In this document: positions 22,719-30,269 of the stretch, in pieces
Numbering within the stretch: the stretch's first letter is position 1
How the letters are laid out: every line of letters starts with the position of its first letter
Source: Myxococcaceae bacterium
GTDB lineage: Bacteria; Myxococcota_A; Polyangia; Polyangiales; Ga0077539
Direction: 5' to 3'
Length of the DNA stretch: 51,321 nucleotides
NCBI GenBank assembly: GCA_004297725.1
Contig: SCUS01000028.1
Span: forward strand, 1-51,321
Program-made: the position numbers and the translations under genes
The notes under the pieces: generated by a model
The model's database searches: none
What the model saw: the letters and a program-made list of their open reading frames with translations, nothing else
What the model was told of the DNA's origin: nothing

Positions 22719-24680
22719 ATGGCTGATACGAGATCCAGCGCCACCGCGCCGATGGCACCCACGATTCGAGGTCGCATCGACCTGGGCGTGGTTCCGCTGA
22801 TCGAGAAGACCGCTCGCGAGATCCTGATTCACTGGTTCAAGCTCCGGGCGCACCGAATGACTTGCGAAGACTACAATACGCAGGTCAAGGACTACCTGTG
22901 CCGCCTGGACGCGCTGCGGCACATCTCGGCGATCATCGCGGCCACCGCCCCGCACAGCGTCGACAAGGACAACCCCAGCTATCTCGCCGGCTACGAGAAG
23001 TTCGCCGAGCGGTCTGCCCAGGCGTACGACGCAGCGGTCGCGAGATTGAAGTCCAAGGGAGCGACGGCCATCTACCCGCTGCCGGGGACTCATCCTGAGC
23101 TGCTGCCCATCGGCCTGGAGCTGGCTCGCGACGCCATCGACTACACCACGGAGTGGGAGTCATGGTTGTTCATCGTAAAGCTATCGTCGGCGGAGGTGGG
23201 GCGCTCCGATGTCCAACAGGCGTTGGAGCTGCTGAATGCGTCGCTCTCTTCGCTGCTGTCCGAGCTCGCGCTCTCTCCGGTCTCCGGCGAGCTTGACGCG
23301 CTCCTGCACGAGAACTGGTTCGATGGGAGCCCGAGCTCGCTGACGATCGAGGCGTGCAACTCGCTCTGGGACGTCGCGCTCCTGCACACGAAGAGGTCGC
23401 TCTTCGAGGACGTCGACGCGTTGCTGTGCGAGGTGCTGCGACTCAAGTGCGCCTCGATGATGATCGATTCGATCGAGTCTGGTGCTCGCCCTTCCATCAA
23501 GGACGGGAGGCGCATGACGGCCTCGACGCTCAAGTCCATCAAGTGGTACTCCGCGACGCGCCCTGGAAACCTGGCCTCGCTCGAGAAGGCGACTCTCGAC
23601 GACCTGTTGAGCTCCAAGCAGGGCTCGGTGGACATCAAGAAGCTGGCGGAACTCCGAGACGCGATCAACCGCAACAAGGTCGCCATCGCGCCCGTCGTGG
23701 TGGCTCTGGACGCGTGCCTCCTCCTCCTGTCGTACATGAACGCGTACGAGGGAGACGGAATCGACAAGACCAAGACGGCCTTCGACACCGTGCAGGTGTT
23801 CGCGGCGACGGCGGTCACCCTCAAGAGAATCCTGGCACACGCAGACCTCGATCTGTTCGAGAGGTCGATGGGGCCCATTGGCCCTGTCTACTCGCTGATG
23901 ACAGGGCTGTTGTCGTTCTACGCGGAGAGCCAGAAGGAGAACCCCAACGAGCTGGTCGAGCTTCAAACGGTGACGCAGATCGTCGGATCTTCCCTCGCGC
24001 TCGTCGGTCGCATCGCCCAGACGAGCGCGCTCGCCGGGTACCCGGTGCGCGCTGTGACGAGCGCGACGCTCGCCCGACTGATCTTGCTGGGAGACACGAT
24101 CGTGGCGGCGGGAAATATCGCGCTCACCGCGGGGCTGGTCGCCGACGCCTTCTGGCGGCTTGATGCGCAGCTCGAGCGGCACTGGCGCAAGAACGAGAGG
24201 GTCGTCGGCGTCCTCGTTGGTCTGATGCACGCGCTGCAGACGAAGGAGATGCCAGGGAAGACGCGCAGATTGGCCCACACGCATTTCGGCATCACCAGCA
24301 CGCTCGAGAGCCTGAAGGGGGTGCTGCCGGACTTCAGCCGCGGTCTGTTGTGCGATCTGCTCTGGGGCTCGGGGACGCTCCCGTTCTTCGGCCTCCCTCC
24401 CATCTTCGATGCGACCCTGGGAGAGCGGAGTCCGCCGGGCGACTTCATGAACTTCAAGAAGCGGCTCCGCACCGCGATCTTGAAGAACACCGCATTCCAC
24501 GGTGTGATCACTTCGAAGAGGGCGCGGGAAGCCCGCTCGCGGTGCCACGCCATCCTCCACCTCCTCGGCGTCGAGAGCGACGACGCGCGGGACATGTTCT
24601 ATTGGACCGAGGGGCAGCTCGAGTCGATCGAGTCGCACCCGGTCCAGTCCTGGGCGTTCTGGCTCGGGTCCATCGACTGA
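22719..24680 (+). CDS. Unknown 653-aa protein, candidate T6SS effector
   Basis: No known family is recognised. ATG 22719 follows GGAGGGAGAG at good spacing. The N-terminal half (1-300) is helical and charged, with no signal peptide and no MIX or PAAR motif. Hydrophobic segments occur at 321-341 (VAIAPVVVALDACLLLLSY), 387-401, 418-440 and 444-477 (LARLILLGDTIVAAGNIALT), like a colicin-type pore region. The C-terminal 170 residues are again soluble and basic, ending SWAFWLGSID. The gene sits between the vgrG/LysM pair and the tip/PAAR-like pair, exactly where type VI cargo genes lie. It has more AT and rarer codons than its neighbours, suggesting transfer. A separate immunity gene is not obvious. 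Confidence 0.6.
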   Translation: MADTRSSATAPMAPTIRGRIDLGVVPLIEKTAREILIHWFKLRAHRMTCEDYNTQVKDYLCRLDALRHISAIIAATAPHSVDKDNPSYLAGYEKFAERSAQAYDAAVARLKSKGATAIYPLPGTHPELLPIGLELARDAIDYTTEWESWLFIVKLSSAEVGRSDVQQALELLNASLSSLLSELALSPVSGELDALLHENWFDGSPSSLTIEACNSLWDVALLHTKRSLFEDVDALLCEVLRLKCASMMIDSIESGARPSIKDGRRMTASTLKSIKWYSATRPGNLASLEKATLDDLLSSKQGSVDIKKLAELRDAINRNKVAIAPVVVALDACLLLLSYMNAYEGDGIDKTKTAFDTVQVFAATAVTLKRILAHADLDLFERSMGPIGPVYSLMTGLLSFYAESQKENPNELVELQTVTQIVGSSLALVGRIAQTSALAGYPVRAVTSATLARLILLGDTIVAAGNIALTAGLVADAFWRLDAQLERHWRKNERVVGVLVGLMHALQTKEMPGKTRRLAHTHFGITSTLESLKGVLPDFSRGLLCDLLWGSGTLPFFGLPPIFDATLGERSPPGDFMNFKKRLRTAILKNTAFHGVITSKRAREARSRCHAILHLLGVESDDARDMFYWTEGQLESIESHPVQSWAFWLGSID

Positions 24681-24724
24681 ACCCCCCGGGCGAGCGACGC
24701 CCACTGCGAGAGCACTACCCCCCA

Positions 24725-24934
24725 ATGGCCGACCAGATTCAAATGAAGCTCAGTGACAAGAACGTCCTCCAGATCTCCGATACCGCTGACGGCGGCATCC
24801 TCATGAAGAACTCCTCCGGGGCCTTCATCCAGGTGAACGACCAGGGGATCACCATCTCCAACGGCAAGGGCGCGGAGATCACCCTCAAGGGCCCCATGGT
24901 CGACATCAACGGCGGCGCCCTCTCGGTGATCTGA
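24725..24934 (+). CDS. Small VgrG-needle-like (gp5 C-terminal) protein
   Basis: Only 69 aa. The sequence is a run of short beta strands (IQMKLSDKNVLQISD, then GGILMKNSSGAFIQVND, then GITISNGKGAEITLKG) as in the triple-stranded beta-helix of phage gp5 and VgrG needles. It probably trimerises and extends or caps the VgrG spike, acting as a separate needle module. The ATG at 24725 is the only sensible start. It lies 44 bp after the candidate effector and 4 bp before the PAAR-like gene. Confidence 0.7.
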   Translation: MADQIQMKLSDKNVLQISDTADGGILMKNSSGAFIQVNDQGITISNGKGAEITLKGPMVDINGGALSVI

Positions 24935-24938
24935 CCCG

Positions 24939-25250
24939 ATGGGCTCCCCCCTCCTGCACGTCGGCGCCCTCGCGCTCTGCCCCCACGGCGGAGCCGTCAC
25001 CATCATCCCCGGCCAGACCCGCGTCACCGCTGGTGGACTGCCCGCCGCCACCATGGCCGACGCCGCGGTCATCGCCGGGTGTCAGTTCAAGCCGCCGTGC
25101 GTGAAGGCCCAATTCGTCCTTGGCTCTCTGCGCATCACCCTCGGAGGCGTCCCGGCGCTGCTCTCCACGAGCACCGCCCTCGCCGTGGGTGCCGCTCCCC
25201 AGGGGACCGTCGTCGTCGCACGGTCGCAGACCCGCGCGCTCGGATCGTAG
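24939..25250 (+). CDS. PAAR-like spike-tip protein
   Basis: A 103-aa protein starting MGSPLLHVGALALCPHGGAV. The pattern of a CPHGG turn, short strands with VTAGGLPAATM, a central CQFKPPC pair, then LGGVPALLSTSTA is that of PAAR-like proteins. These fold into a cone capped by a metal and sit on the tip of VgrG. His16 and the cysteines near 14, 48 and 54 are candidate metal ligands. It follows the 69-aa needle gene directly and completes the spike. Confidence 0.72.
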   Translation: MGSPLLHVGALALCPHGGAVTIIPGQTRVTAGGLPAATMADAAVIAGCQFKPPCVKAQFVLGSLRITLGGVPALLSTSTALAVGAAPQGTVVVARSQTRALGS

Positions 25251-25290
25251 GCCCCGTCTCTCATTGCCACCATCCAACGGAGATCAACCC

Positions 25291-25473
25291 ATGCGCCGTT
25301 CATTCGAGGGAGTGTTCGAGCCGCCCGCCATCGGAGCCGAGCGCCCGCCCGTCCCGGTCGCAGGACCGGGGCGCATCGACGTCGGCGCGGAAGGCATCTC
25401 CGGGTCGGGCTTCAAGGCCGGCTCTTCGTCGGCATCGCGCTCCGCGGCGGCAGCAAGCACGACGCCCCGGTAG
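25291..25473 (+). CDS. Short ORF, possible truncated gene
   Basis: A 60-aa reading starting at ATG 25291, with GGAGAT upstream. Residues 1-44 (MRRSFEGVFEPP, then GRIDVGAEGISGSGFKAGS) look like the N-terminus of a small membrane or PH-like protein. The rest is a Ser/Ala run that stops 17 bp before the next gene. The membrane part expected after such an N-terminus is missing, so this is probably a 3'-truncated or frameshifted copy. Confidence 0.4.
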   Translation: MRRSFEGVFEPPAIGAERPPVPVAGPGRIDVGAEGISGSGFKAGSSSASRSAAAASTTPR

Positions 25474-25490
25474 GAGGTACGATCGCGGCC

Positions 25491-27062
25491 GTGATCGTCG
25501 AATGCCAGAAGTGCGGCGCGCCCCTCTCGGTCGTCGAGGGCGTGCGCCTGGTGCAGTGCACGTACTGCGGGGCGACGAGCCAGGTGCGCTCGGGACGCAC
25601 CATCGCCCAGCCCCAGTATCCGCCGCCGCCGCAGCAGCCCTACCCGGTGCCGCCACAGCAGCCCTACCCCGTTCAGCCACCTCCCTACGTGTACCGCCCG
25701 GCCCCGCCGGGGTCCGGGAAGGCGGGCGGTCCGGTCGCGGCCATCGTCATCGTAGGGGCGCTGACGGCCCTCGCGGGAGTCGGCGCGGTGGTCGCGCTCA
25801 GCACCAGCGGGGGCTCGGTCTTCAGGACCACGCTCAGCCCCACCGCCCAGGCGACGGTCGAGACCATCCCCATCGGCGCGGCCGAGCCGCTGTCGAGGCT
25901 GATCCCCGGCGTCGCGGGCGGGCCCGTCCGCGGCGGCTCGGTCTCCACCTCGTGCCGGGGCTATTTCCCCGTGGCGCCGCAGTACGCGCTGAGGGTGACG
26001 GCCATGCAGCGGGTGCGGCTCACCACCGTCGGCAACCAGGACCTCACCATGGCGGTGCGCGATCCCTCTGGGGTCTACCGCTGCGACGACGACGGCGGCC
26101 AGGGCAGCAACCCCCTGCTCGACCTGCCCCTCGCTCCGGGCCTCTACCCCGTGTGGATCGGCACCTACCGCCAGCGCTACACCGCAGGCTTCTCGCTGCA
26201 GGTGCAGACCGGCGAGCCCGGGGCGGCGGCCTTCGACAGCGCCCTCTCGTTGACCGCTCCTCCCACGCTCGGGCGTCTCCCGCTCTTCGGCCCCACCACC
26301 GTCGCGACGCGCACGGGCATCGCCGGAGGCATCGTCGCCGCGAGCACCCTCGGCAACAACTGCCGGGGCTACATCCCCGCCGCGCCGCACCTCGTGCTCG
26401 ACGCCGCCGACTACCGCCGGGTGGTGCTGGTGACCGCCGCCTCGCGCGACCTCACCATGGTGGTGCGCGACGCGAGCGGCGCCTTCCGCTGCGACGACGA
26501 CTCGGGCGGCTCGTCGCAGCCCCGGGTCGAGACCACGCTCTCGCCGGGCGCCCACCAGGTCTGGATCGGGACCTACAGCGCCAACGACAGCGCCAACTTC
26601 ACCCTGAGCGTGCAGTCGCAGTCGGCCGGGTCGACGCCGCCGCTGGCCGGAGGCATCTCGCCGCAGAGCCGCCCCACGGTCTCGGTGCTCGACCTCGACC
26701 GCGCGCCGGCCACGACCACGCTCCGAGGATCGATCGTCGGCACGCTGCGGGCGGCCGAGGTCGCGACGTCGTGCCGGGGCTACCTCACCGCGGCGCCGCA
26801 GCTACGGCTGGTCACCGGGACGCCGCGCAGGGTGTCGATCACGGCCACCTCGGGCACCGACCTGACGATGCTGGCGCGCGGCCCCAACGGCGACGTGGTG
26901 TGCGCCGACGACTCGCCGGGCAGCACCAACCCCACCATCGAGGCCGACATCGCCGCGGGCGAGACCACGATCTGGATCGGCTCCTACGGCGGCTCGTCGC
27001 GCGCCTCCTTCCGGGTGCAGGTGACGCTCGAGCCCGGCGGGCCGACGAGGCCCGTGAAGTGA
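25491..27062 (+). CDS. Zinc-ribbon, single-TM protein with three beta-sandwich repeats
   Basis: A 523-aa protein starting at GTG 25491. An N-terminal zinc ribbon (CQKCGAPL, then CTYCGATS) lies in residues 5-30. A Pro/Gln/Tyr-rich linker with QQPYPV repeats follows, then one transmembrane helix near residues 82-104 (VAAIVIVGALTALAGVGAVV). Three repeats of about 110-130 residues come after it. Each has SCRGY, then AAPQLxL-type text, DLTMxVRD, RCDDD and VWIGTY, as in pre-peptidase C-terminal-like beta domains. The Asp-rich CDDD may bind calcium. The ribbon faces the cytoplasm and the repeats the outside, so it could link an internal partner to an external ligand. The function is not known. Confidence 0.75.
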   Translation: MIVECQKCGAPLSVVEGVRLVQCTYCGATSQVRSGRTIAQPQYPPPPQQPYPVPPQQPYPVQPPPYVYRPAPPGSGKAGGPVAAIVIVGALTALAGVGAVVALSTSGGSVFRTTLSPTAQATVETIPIGAAEPLSRLIPGVAGGPVRGGSVSTSCRGYFPVAPQYALRVTAMQRVRLTTVGNQDLTMAVRDPSGVYRCDDDGGQGSNPLLDLPLAPGLYPVWIGTYRQRYTAGFSLQVQTGEPGAAAFDSALSLTAPPTLGRLPLFGPTTVATRTGIAGGIVAASTLGNNCRGYIPAAPHLVLDAADYRRVVLVTAASRDLTMVVRDASGAFRCDDDSGGSSQPRVETTLSPGAHQVWIGTYSANDSANFTLSVQSQSAGSTPPLAGGISPQSRPTVSVLDLDRAPATTTLRGSIVGTLRAAEVATSCRGYLTAAPQLRLVTGTPRRVSITATSGTDLTMLARGPNGDVVCADDSPGSTNPTIEADIAAGETTIWIGSYGGSSRASFRVQVTLEPGGPTRPVK

Positions 27063-27135
27063 CCCTCGCGCCCCATCGCTCCTGAGTCTCCGTTCCACGC
27101 TCACTCCCTCTCTCCACCCCCGAAGCCCCCATCCC

Positions 27136-28932
27136 ATGACCAACCCGCTGCTCTCCGACCGCGACGTGGACTTCCTTCTCTACGAGGTGCTCGACGCCGA
27201 AGGGCTCTGCGCGCTGCCGGACTTCGAGGGCTACAACCGGGAGACCTTCGACCTGGTGCTGGGCAACGCGCGCCGGCTCGCGAGGGAGGTGCTCTTCCCG
27301 GCCTTCCAGCCGATGGACGCCGAGCCGCCGAGCCTGGTCGAGGGGAGGGTGCGGGTGCACCCGAGGATGCGCGAGCTCTACCCCGCGATGGTGGCCCAGG
27401 GCTACATCGCGGCGACGCGCCCCGCGGCGGTGGGCGGAGCGCAGCTTCCGCACCTGGTGTCGGGGATGGCCACGGCCTACCTGATGGCGGCCAACGCGGC
27501 GGCCTACGCGTACCTGGGGCTCACCACCGGGGCGGCGCACCTGATCGAGGCCTTCGGCAGCGACTGGCTGCGGGAGACCTTCATGCGCCCGATGTACGAG
27601 GGTCGCTACACCGGCACGATGGCCCTCACCGAGCCCCACGCCGGGTCGTCGCTCGGGGACATCACCACGCGCGCCACCCCTCAGGCGGACGGGGCGTTTC
27701 GGGTGCAGGGGAGCAAGGTGTTCATCTCCGGGGGCGACCACGACCTCACCGAGAACATCGTCCACCTGGTGCTGGGGCGCGTCGACGGAGCGCCTCCGGG
27801 GGTGCGCGGCGTGTCGCTCTTCGCGGTCCCCCGGCTGCGGCCGGAGGGCGGTGGGCTGGTGCCCAACGACGCGCACGCGACGGGGGTATTTCACAAGATG
27901 GGCTGGAAGGGACTGCCCTCCATCGCGCTCAACCTCGGCGAAGAGGGCGACTGCCTCGGGTGGCTCGTGGGCCCGGAGGGGCGCGGGCTCGCGTGCATGT
28001 TCCAGATGATGAACGAGGCGCGGATCATGGTGGGCATCAACGCCACCGCGACGGCCTCGGCGGCCTACCAGGAGTCGCTCGCCTACGCGCAGTCGCGGCC
28101 GCAGGGGCGCGCTCTCTCGAGCCGCGGCGACGGGCCGATGGTGCCGATCATCGAGCACGCCGACGTGCGCCGGATGCTGCTGCGCCAGAAGGCCATCGTG
28201 GAGGGCTCGCTGGCGCTGCTGGCGACGGCCTCGCGCTACTCCGACCTCTCGGGCCACCTGGCGGACGACGACGCGAAGCGGGAGGCGCAGCGGATGCTCG
28301 ACCTGCTGACGCCGCTGGCCAAGAGCTTCCCGGCGGAGCGGGGCTTCGAGAGCAACACGCTCGCGGTGCAGATCCACGGGGGCTACGGGTACACGAGCGA
28401 GTACCTGCCCGAGGCGTGGCTGAGGGACCAGAAGCTCAACACCATCCACGAGGGCACCACGGGCATCCAGGCGATGGACCTCCTCGGCCGCAAGGTGATG
28501 GCCGAGGGGGGCGCGGCGCTGATGGCCTTCGGGGCGACGGTGGGGGCGGCCATCGCGGAGGCGCGCGAGGCGGGCGTCGAGGCGCGCTGGTGCGACGAGC
28601 TCGGCGCCGCGGTCGAGTCGGTGGGAGGGCTCACCATGGAGCTCGGCGAGAAGGGCATGGCGGGCGACCGCGAGGGCATGCTGCGGCACGCGACGGACTA
28701 CCTCGACCTGATGGGTACGGTGGTGGTGGCGTGGCAGTGGCTCGCGATGGCGACCGCCGCGACGAGGGGCCTGGGCCGAGGCGTCGAGGGCGAGGGGGCG
28801 GACTTCTACCGGGGCAAGCTGGCCGCGGCGCGCTACTGGTACGCCAACGAGCTGCCGAGGGCGGCGCTGCTGGTGGCGCGCATCCGGGAGGCGGACGGGA
28901 GCTACGCCGAGGCGAAGGCGGAGTGGTTCTGA
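27136..28932 (+). CDS. Acyl-CoA dehydrogenase (C-terminal-domain-containing type)
   Basis: A 598-aa flavoenzyme of fatty-acid beta-oxidation, oxidising acyl-CoA to trans-2-enoyl-CoA. It is longer than the usual 380-400 aa, as in the AcdA/FadE-like class with an added C-terminal domain. The N-terminal helical part ends near 160. FAD- and substrate-binding motifs follow (TGTMALTEPHAGSSLGDI, then KVFISGGDHDLTENI). The catalytic base is Glu439 in NTIHEGTTGIQAMDL. Residues 480-598 form the extra helical domain. The start ATG 27136 lies after a pyrimidine-rich stretch with no clear Shine-Dalgarno. No electron-transfer flavoprotein gene is nearby. Confidence 0.93.
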   Translation: MTNPLLSDRDVDFLLYEVLDAEGLCALPDFEGYNRETFDLVLGNARRLAREVLFPAFQPMDAEPPSLVEGRVRVHPRMRELYPAMVAQGYIAATRPAAVGGAQLPHLVSGMATAYLMAANAAAYAYLGLTTGAAHLIEAFGSDWLRETFMRPMYEGRYTGTMALTEPHAGSSLGDITTRATPQADGAFRVQGSKVFISGGDHDLTENIVHLVLGRVDGAPPGVRGVSLFAVPRLRPEGGGLVPNDAHATGVFHKMGWKGLPSIALNLGEEGDCLGWLVGPEGRGLACMFQMMNEARIMVGINATATASAAYQESLAYAQSRPQGRALSSRGDGPMVPIIEHADVRRMLLRQKAIVEGSLALLATASRYSDLSGHLADDDAKREAQRMLDLLTPLAKSFPAERGFESNTLAVQIHGGYGYTSEYLPEAWLRDQKLNTIHEGTTGIQAMDLLGRKVMAEGGAALMAFGATVGAAIAEAREAGVEARWCDELGAAVESVGGLTMELGEKGMAGDREGMLRHATDYLDLMGTVVVAWQWLAMATAATRGLGRGVEGEGADFYRGKLAAARYWYANELPRAALLVARIREADGSYAEAKAEWF

Positions 28933-28983
28933 TGGGGTGAAGGGCGGGAGGCTGACGGGGATTCGGAGTACGAGCGCGAGGTC

Positions 28984-29233
28984 GTCACCGACCGCTTCCC
29001 CGGTACGAGCGCGAGGCCGTCAGCGACCAGGGCCAGACCCCAGCCCGTAAGGGCGGGGGAGCGACCTACCCCGTTGCCAGTCGTCTTCCGGAAAGGTGGT
29101 CGGTCTCCGGGCAGAGGCGACGTCAGAATTCCGCACTGGGGTGCCGTGGTAGGTCGCACCCGCTCCCTCACGGTCGCGGTCTGGCTCTGCACGCTGATGG
29201 CCTCGCGCTCGTACCGGGGAAGCGGTCGGTGAC
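28984..29233. repeat. Long inverted repeat with 42-bp near-perfect arms
   Basis: Positions 28984-29025 and 29192-29233 are reverse complements over 42 bp with one mismatch. Lower similarity continues inward for roughly 60-80 bp on each side (both arms include GCGACCTACC), so the whole 250-bp block is an old inverted duplication. It could be a miniature element or a recombination scar. No coding function seen. Confidence 0.7.
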
Positions 29234-29261
29234 GGGCGACGATTCTCCCCGCGTCGCCCCA

Positions 29262-29290
29262 TTGTCGTCGGGGGGCCTCTGGCCCATTAT
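29262..29290 (+). promoter_or_regulatory. Sigma-70-type promoter of the exporter operon
   Basis: TTGTCG (29262-29267) and CATTAT (29285-29290) are 17 bp apart, four of six consensus bases each. The expected transcription start is about 29297, next to the ATG at 29298, so the message may be leaderless. Confidence 0.5.
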
Positions 29291-29303
29291 CAGACGAATG
29301 ATA
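29288..29303. promoter_or_regulatory. Possible TetR operator
   Basis: The inverted repeat TATCA-N6-TGATA overlaps the -10 box and the start codon of the first exporter gene. The operon ends with a TetR regulator gene, so this is the natural candidate site for autorepression (inference). Confidence 0.4.
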
Positions 29304-30269
29304 GAGAACTCATCCAACGCCAGGGCGTGGCTCCTCGTGGTGGCGCTGGCGGGCTGCGCCCGGGCCGGGGCCGACGCCCCCGCGGCGCTCCAGGGGGTGG
29401 TGGAGTTCGATGACCGCGCGCTGGGCTTCGAGCTGGGCGGGCGCGTTGCGACGGTGGCCGTCGAGCGGGGACAGACCGTCACCCCGGGCCAGGTGATCGC
29501 CACCCTGGACGAGGGCCTCGCCCGCCCTGCACGGGCCGCCCGGGAGGCGGAGGTGGCGGCCGCGAGGGCCCAGCTGCGGCTGCTCCAGGCGGGCGCCCGG
29601 AGGGAGGACGTGCGAGGCGTCGAGGCGCAGCTCACGGCGGCGAGGGCCACGGAGACGGCGGTGCAGCGCAACCTCGCGCGGGCCCGTGGGCTCGCGGCGC
29701 AGGGGGCCGTCCCCACGGCGGGGCTCGACGACCTCGAGGCCCAGCGGGCGAGGGCGATGGGCGAGCGAGGGGCGCTGGAGGAGCGGCTCTCGGCGCTGCG
29801 CAGCGGGCCCAGGACGCAGGAGGTGAGCGCGGCGAGGGCGAGGCTCGAGGCGGCCGAGTCGGTGCTGGCCGCGGAGGACGCGAGGCTGGCCCGGCACACC
29901 CTCAGGGCGCAGCTCGGGGGCGTGGTGCTGGAGCGCCACGTGGAGGCCGGGGAGGTGGCGGGGGCGGGGGTTCCGGTGGTGACGGTGGCGGACACGACGC
30001 ACCCCTATGTGGAGGTCTTCGTCCCCCAGGCGGGCCTCGCGGCGGTGGCGCTGGGCGCTCCGGCGACGGTGCGCATCGACGGCGAGCGCGCGGGCCTCAC
30101 CGGGCGGGTGGAGTTCATCGGGCGTCGGCTGGAGTACACGCCGCGCTTCCTCTTCAGCCCCCGAGAGCGGCCCAACCTGGTGGCCAGGGTGCGGGTGCGC
30201 ATCGACGACCCCACCGGGCGTCTTCACGCGGGCGTCCCGGCCACGGTGGAGCTCGGCCATGGCCGCTGA
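29298..30269 (+). CDS. HlyD-family membrane fusion lipoprotein (YbhG-like)
   Basis: A 323-aa periplasmic adaptor. ATG 29298 gives a signal peptide with lipobox LAGC. A biotinyl-lipoyl-like first half (GVVEFDDRALGFELGGRVATV, then VERGQTVTPGQVIATLD) is followed by a long alpha-helical hairpin rich in Ala and Arg (about residues 80-210). The second half of the lipoyl domain and beta barrel follow (LRAQLGGVVLERHVEAGEV, then VEVFVPQAGLAAV). It links the inner-membrane ABC exporter with an outer-membrane channel not encoded here. It overlaps the ATPase gene by 11 bp. Gene order matches E. coli ybhG-ybhF-ybhS. Confidence 0.88.
   Translation: MIENSSNARAWLLVVALAGCARAGADAPAALQGVVEFDDRALGFELGGRVATVAVERGQTVTPGQVIATLDEGLARPARAAREAEVAAARAQLRLLQAGARREDVRGVEAQLTAARATETAVQRNLARARGLAAQGAVPTAGLDDLEAQRARAMGERGALEERLSALRSGPRTQEVSAARARLEAAESVLAAEDARLARHTLRAQLGGVVLERHVEAGEVAGAGVPVVTVADTTHPYVEVFVPQAGLAAVALGAPATVRIDGERAGLTGRVEFIGRRLEYTPRFLFSPRERPNLVARVRVRIDDPTGRLHAGVPATVELGHGR

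Larger units (their letters stand above)
28933..29297. other. Intergenic region with inverted duplication and promoter
   Basis: There is no gene here. It holds a long imperfect inverted repeat (28984-29233) and then the promoter and operator of the exporter operon (29262-29303). The left arm also contains a tandem near-repeat of GTACGAGCGCGAGG at about 28968 and 29003. Confidence 0.6.
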
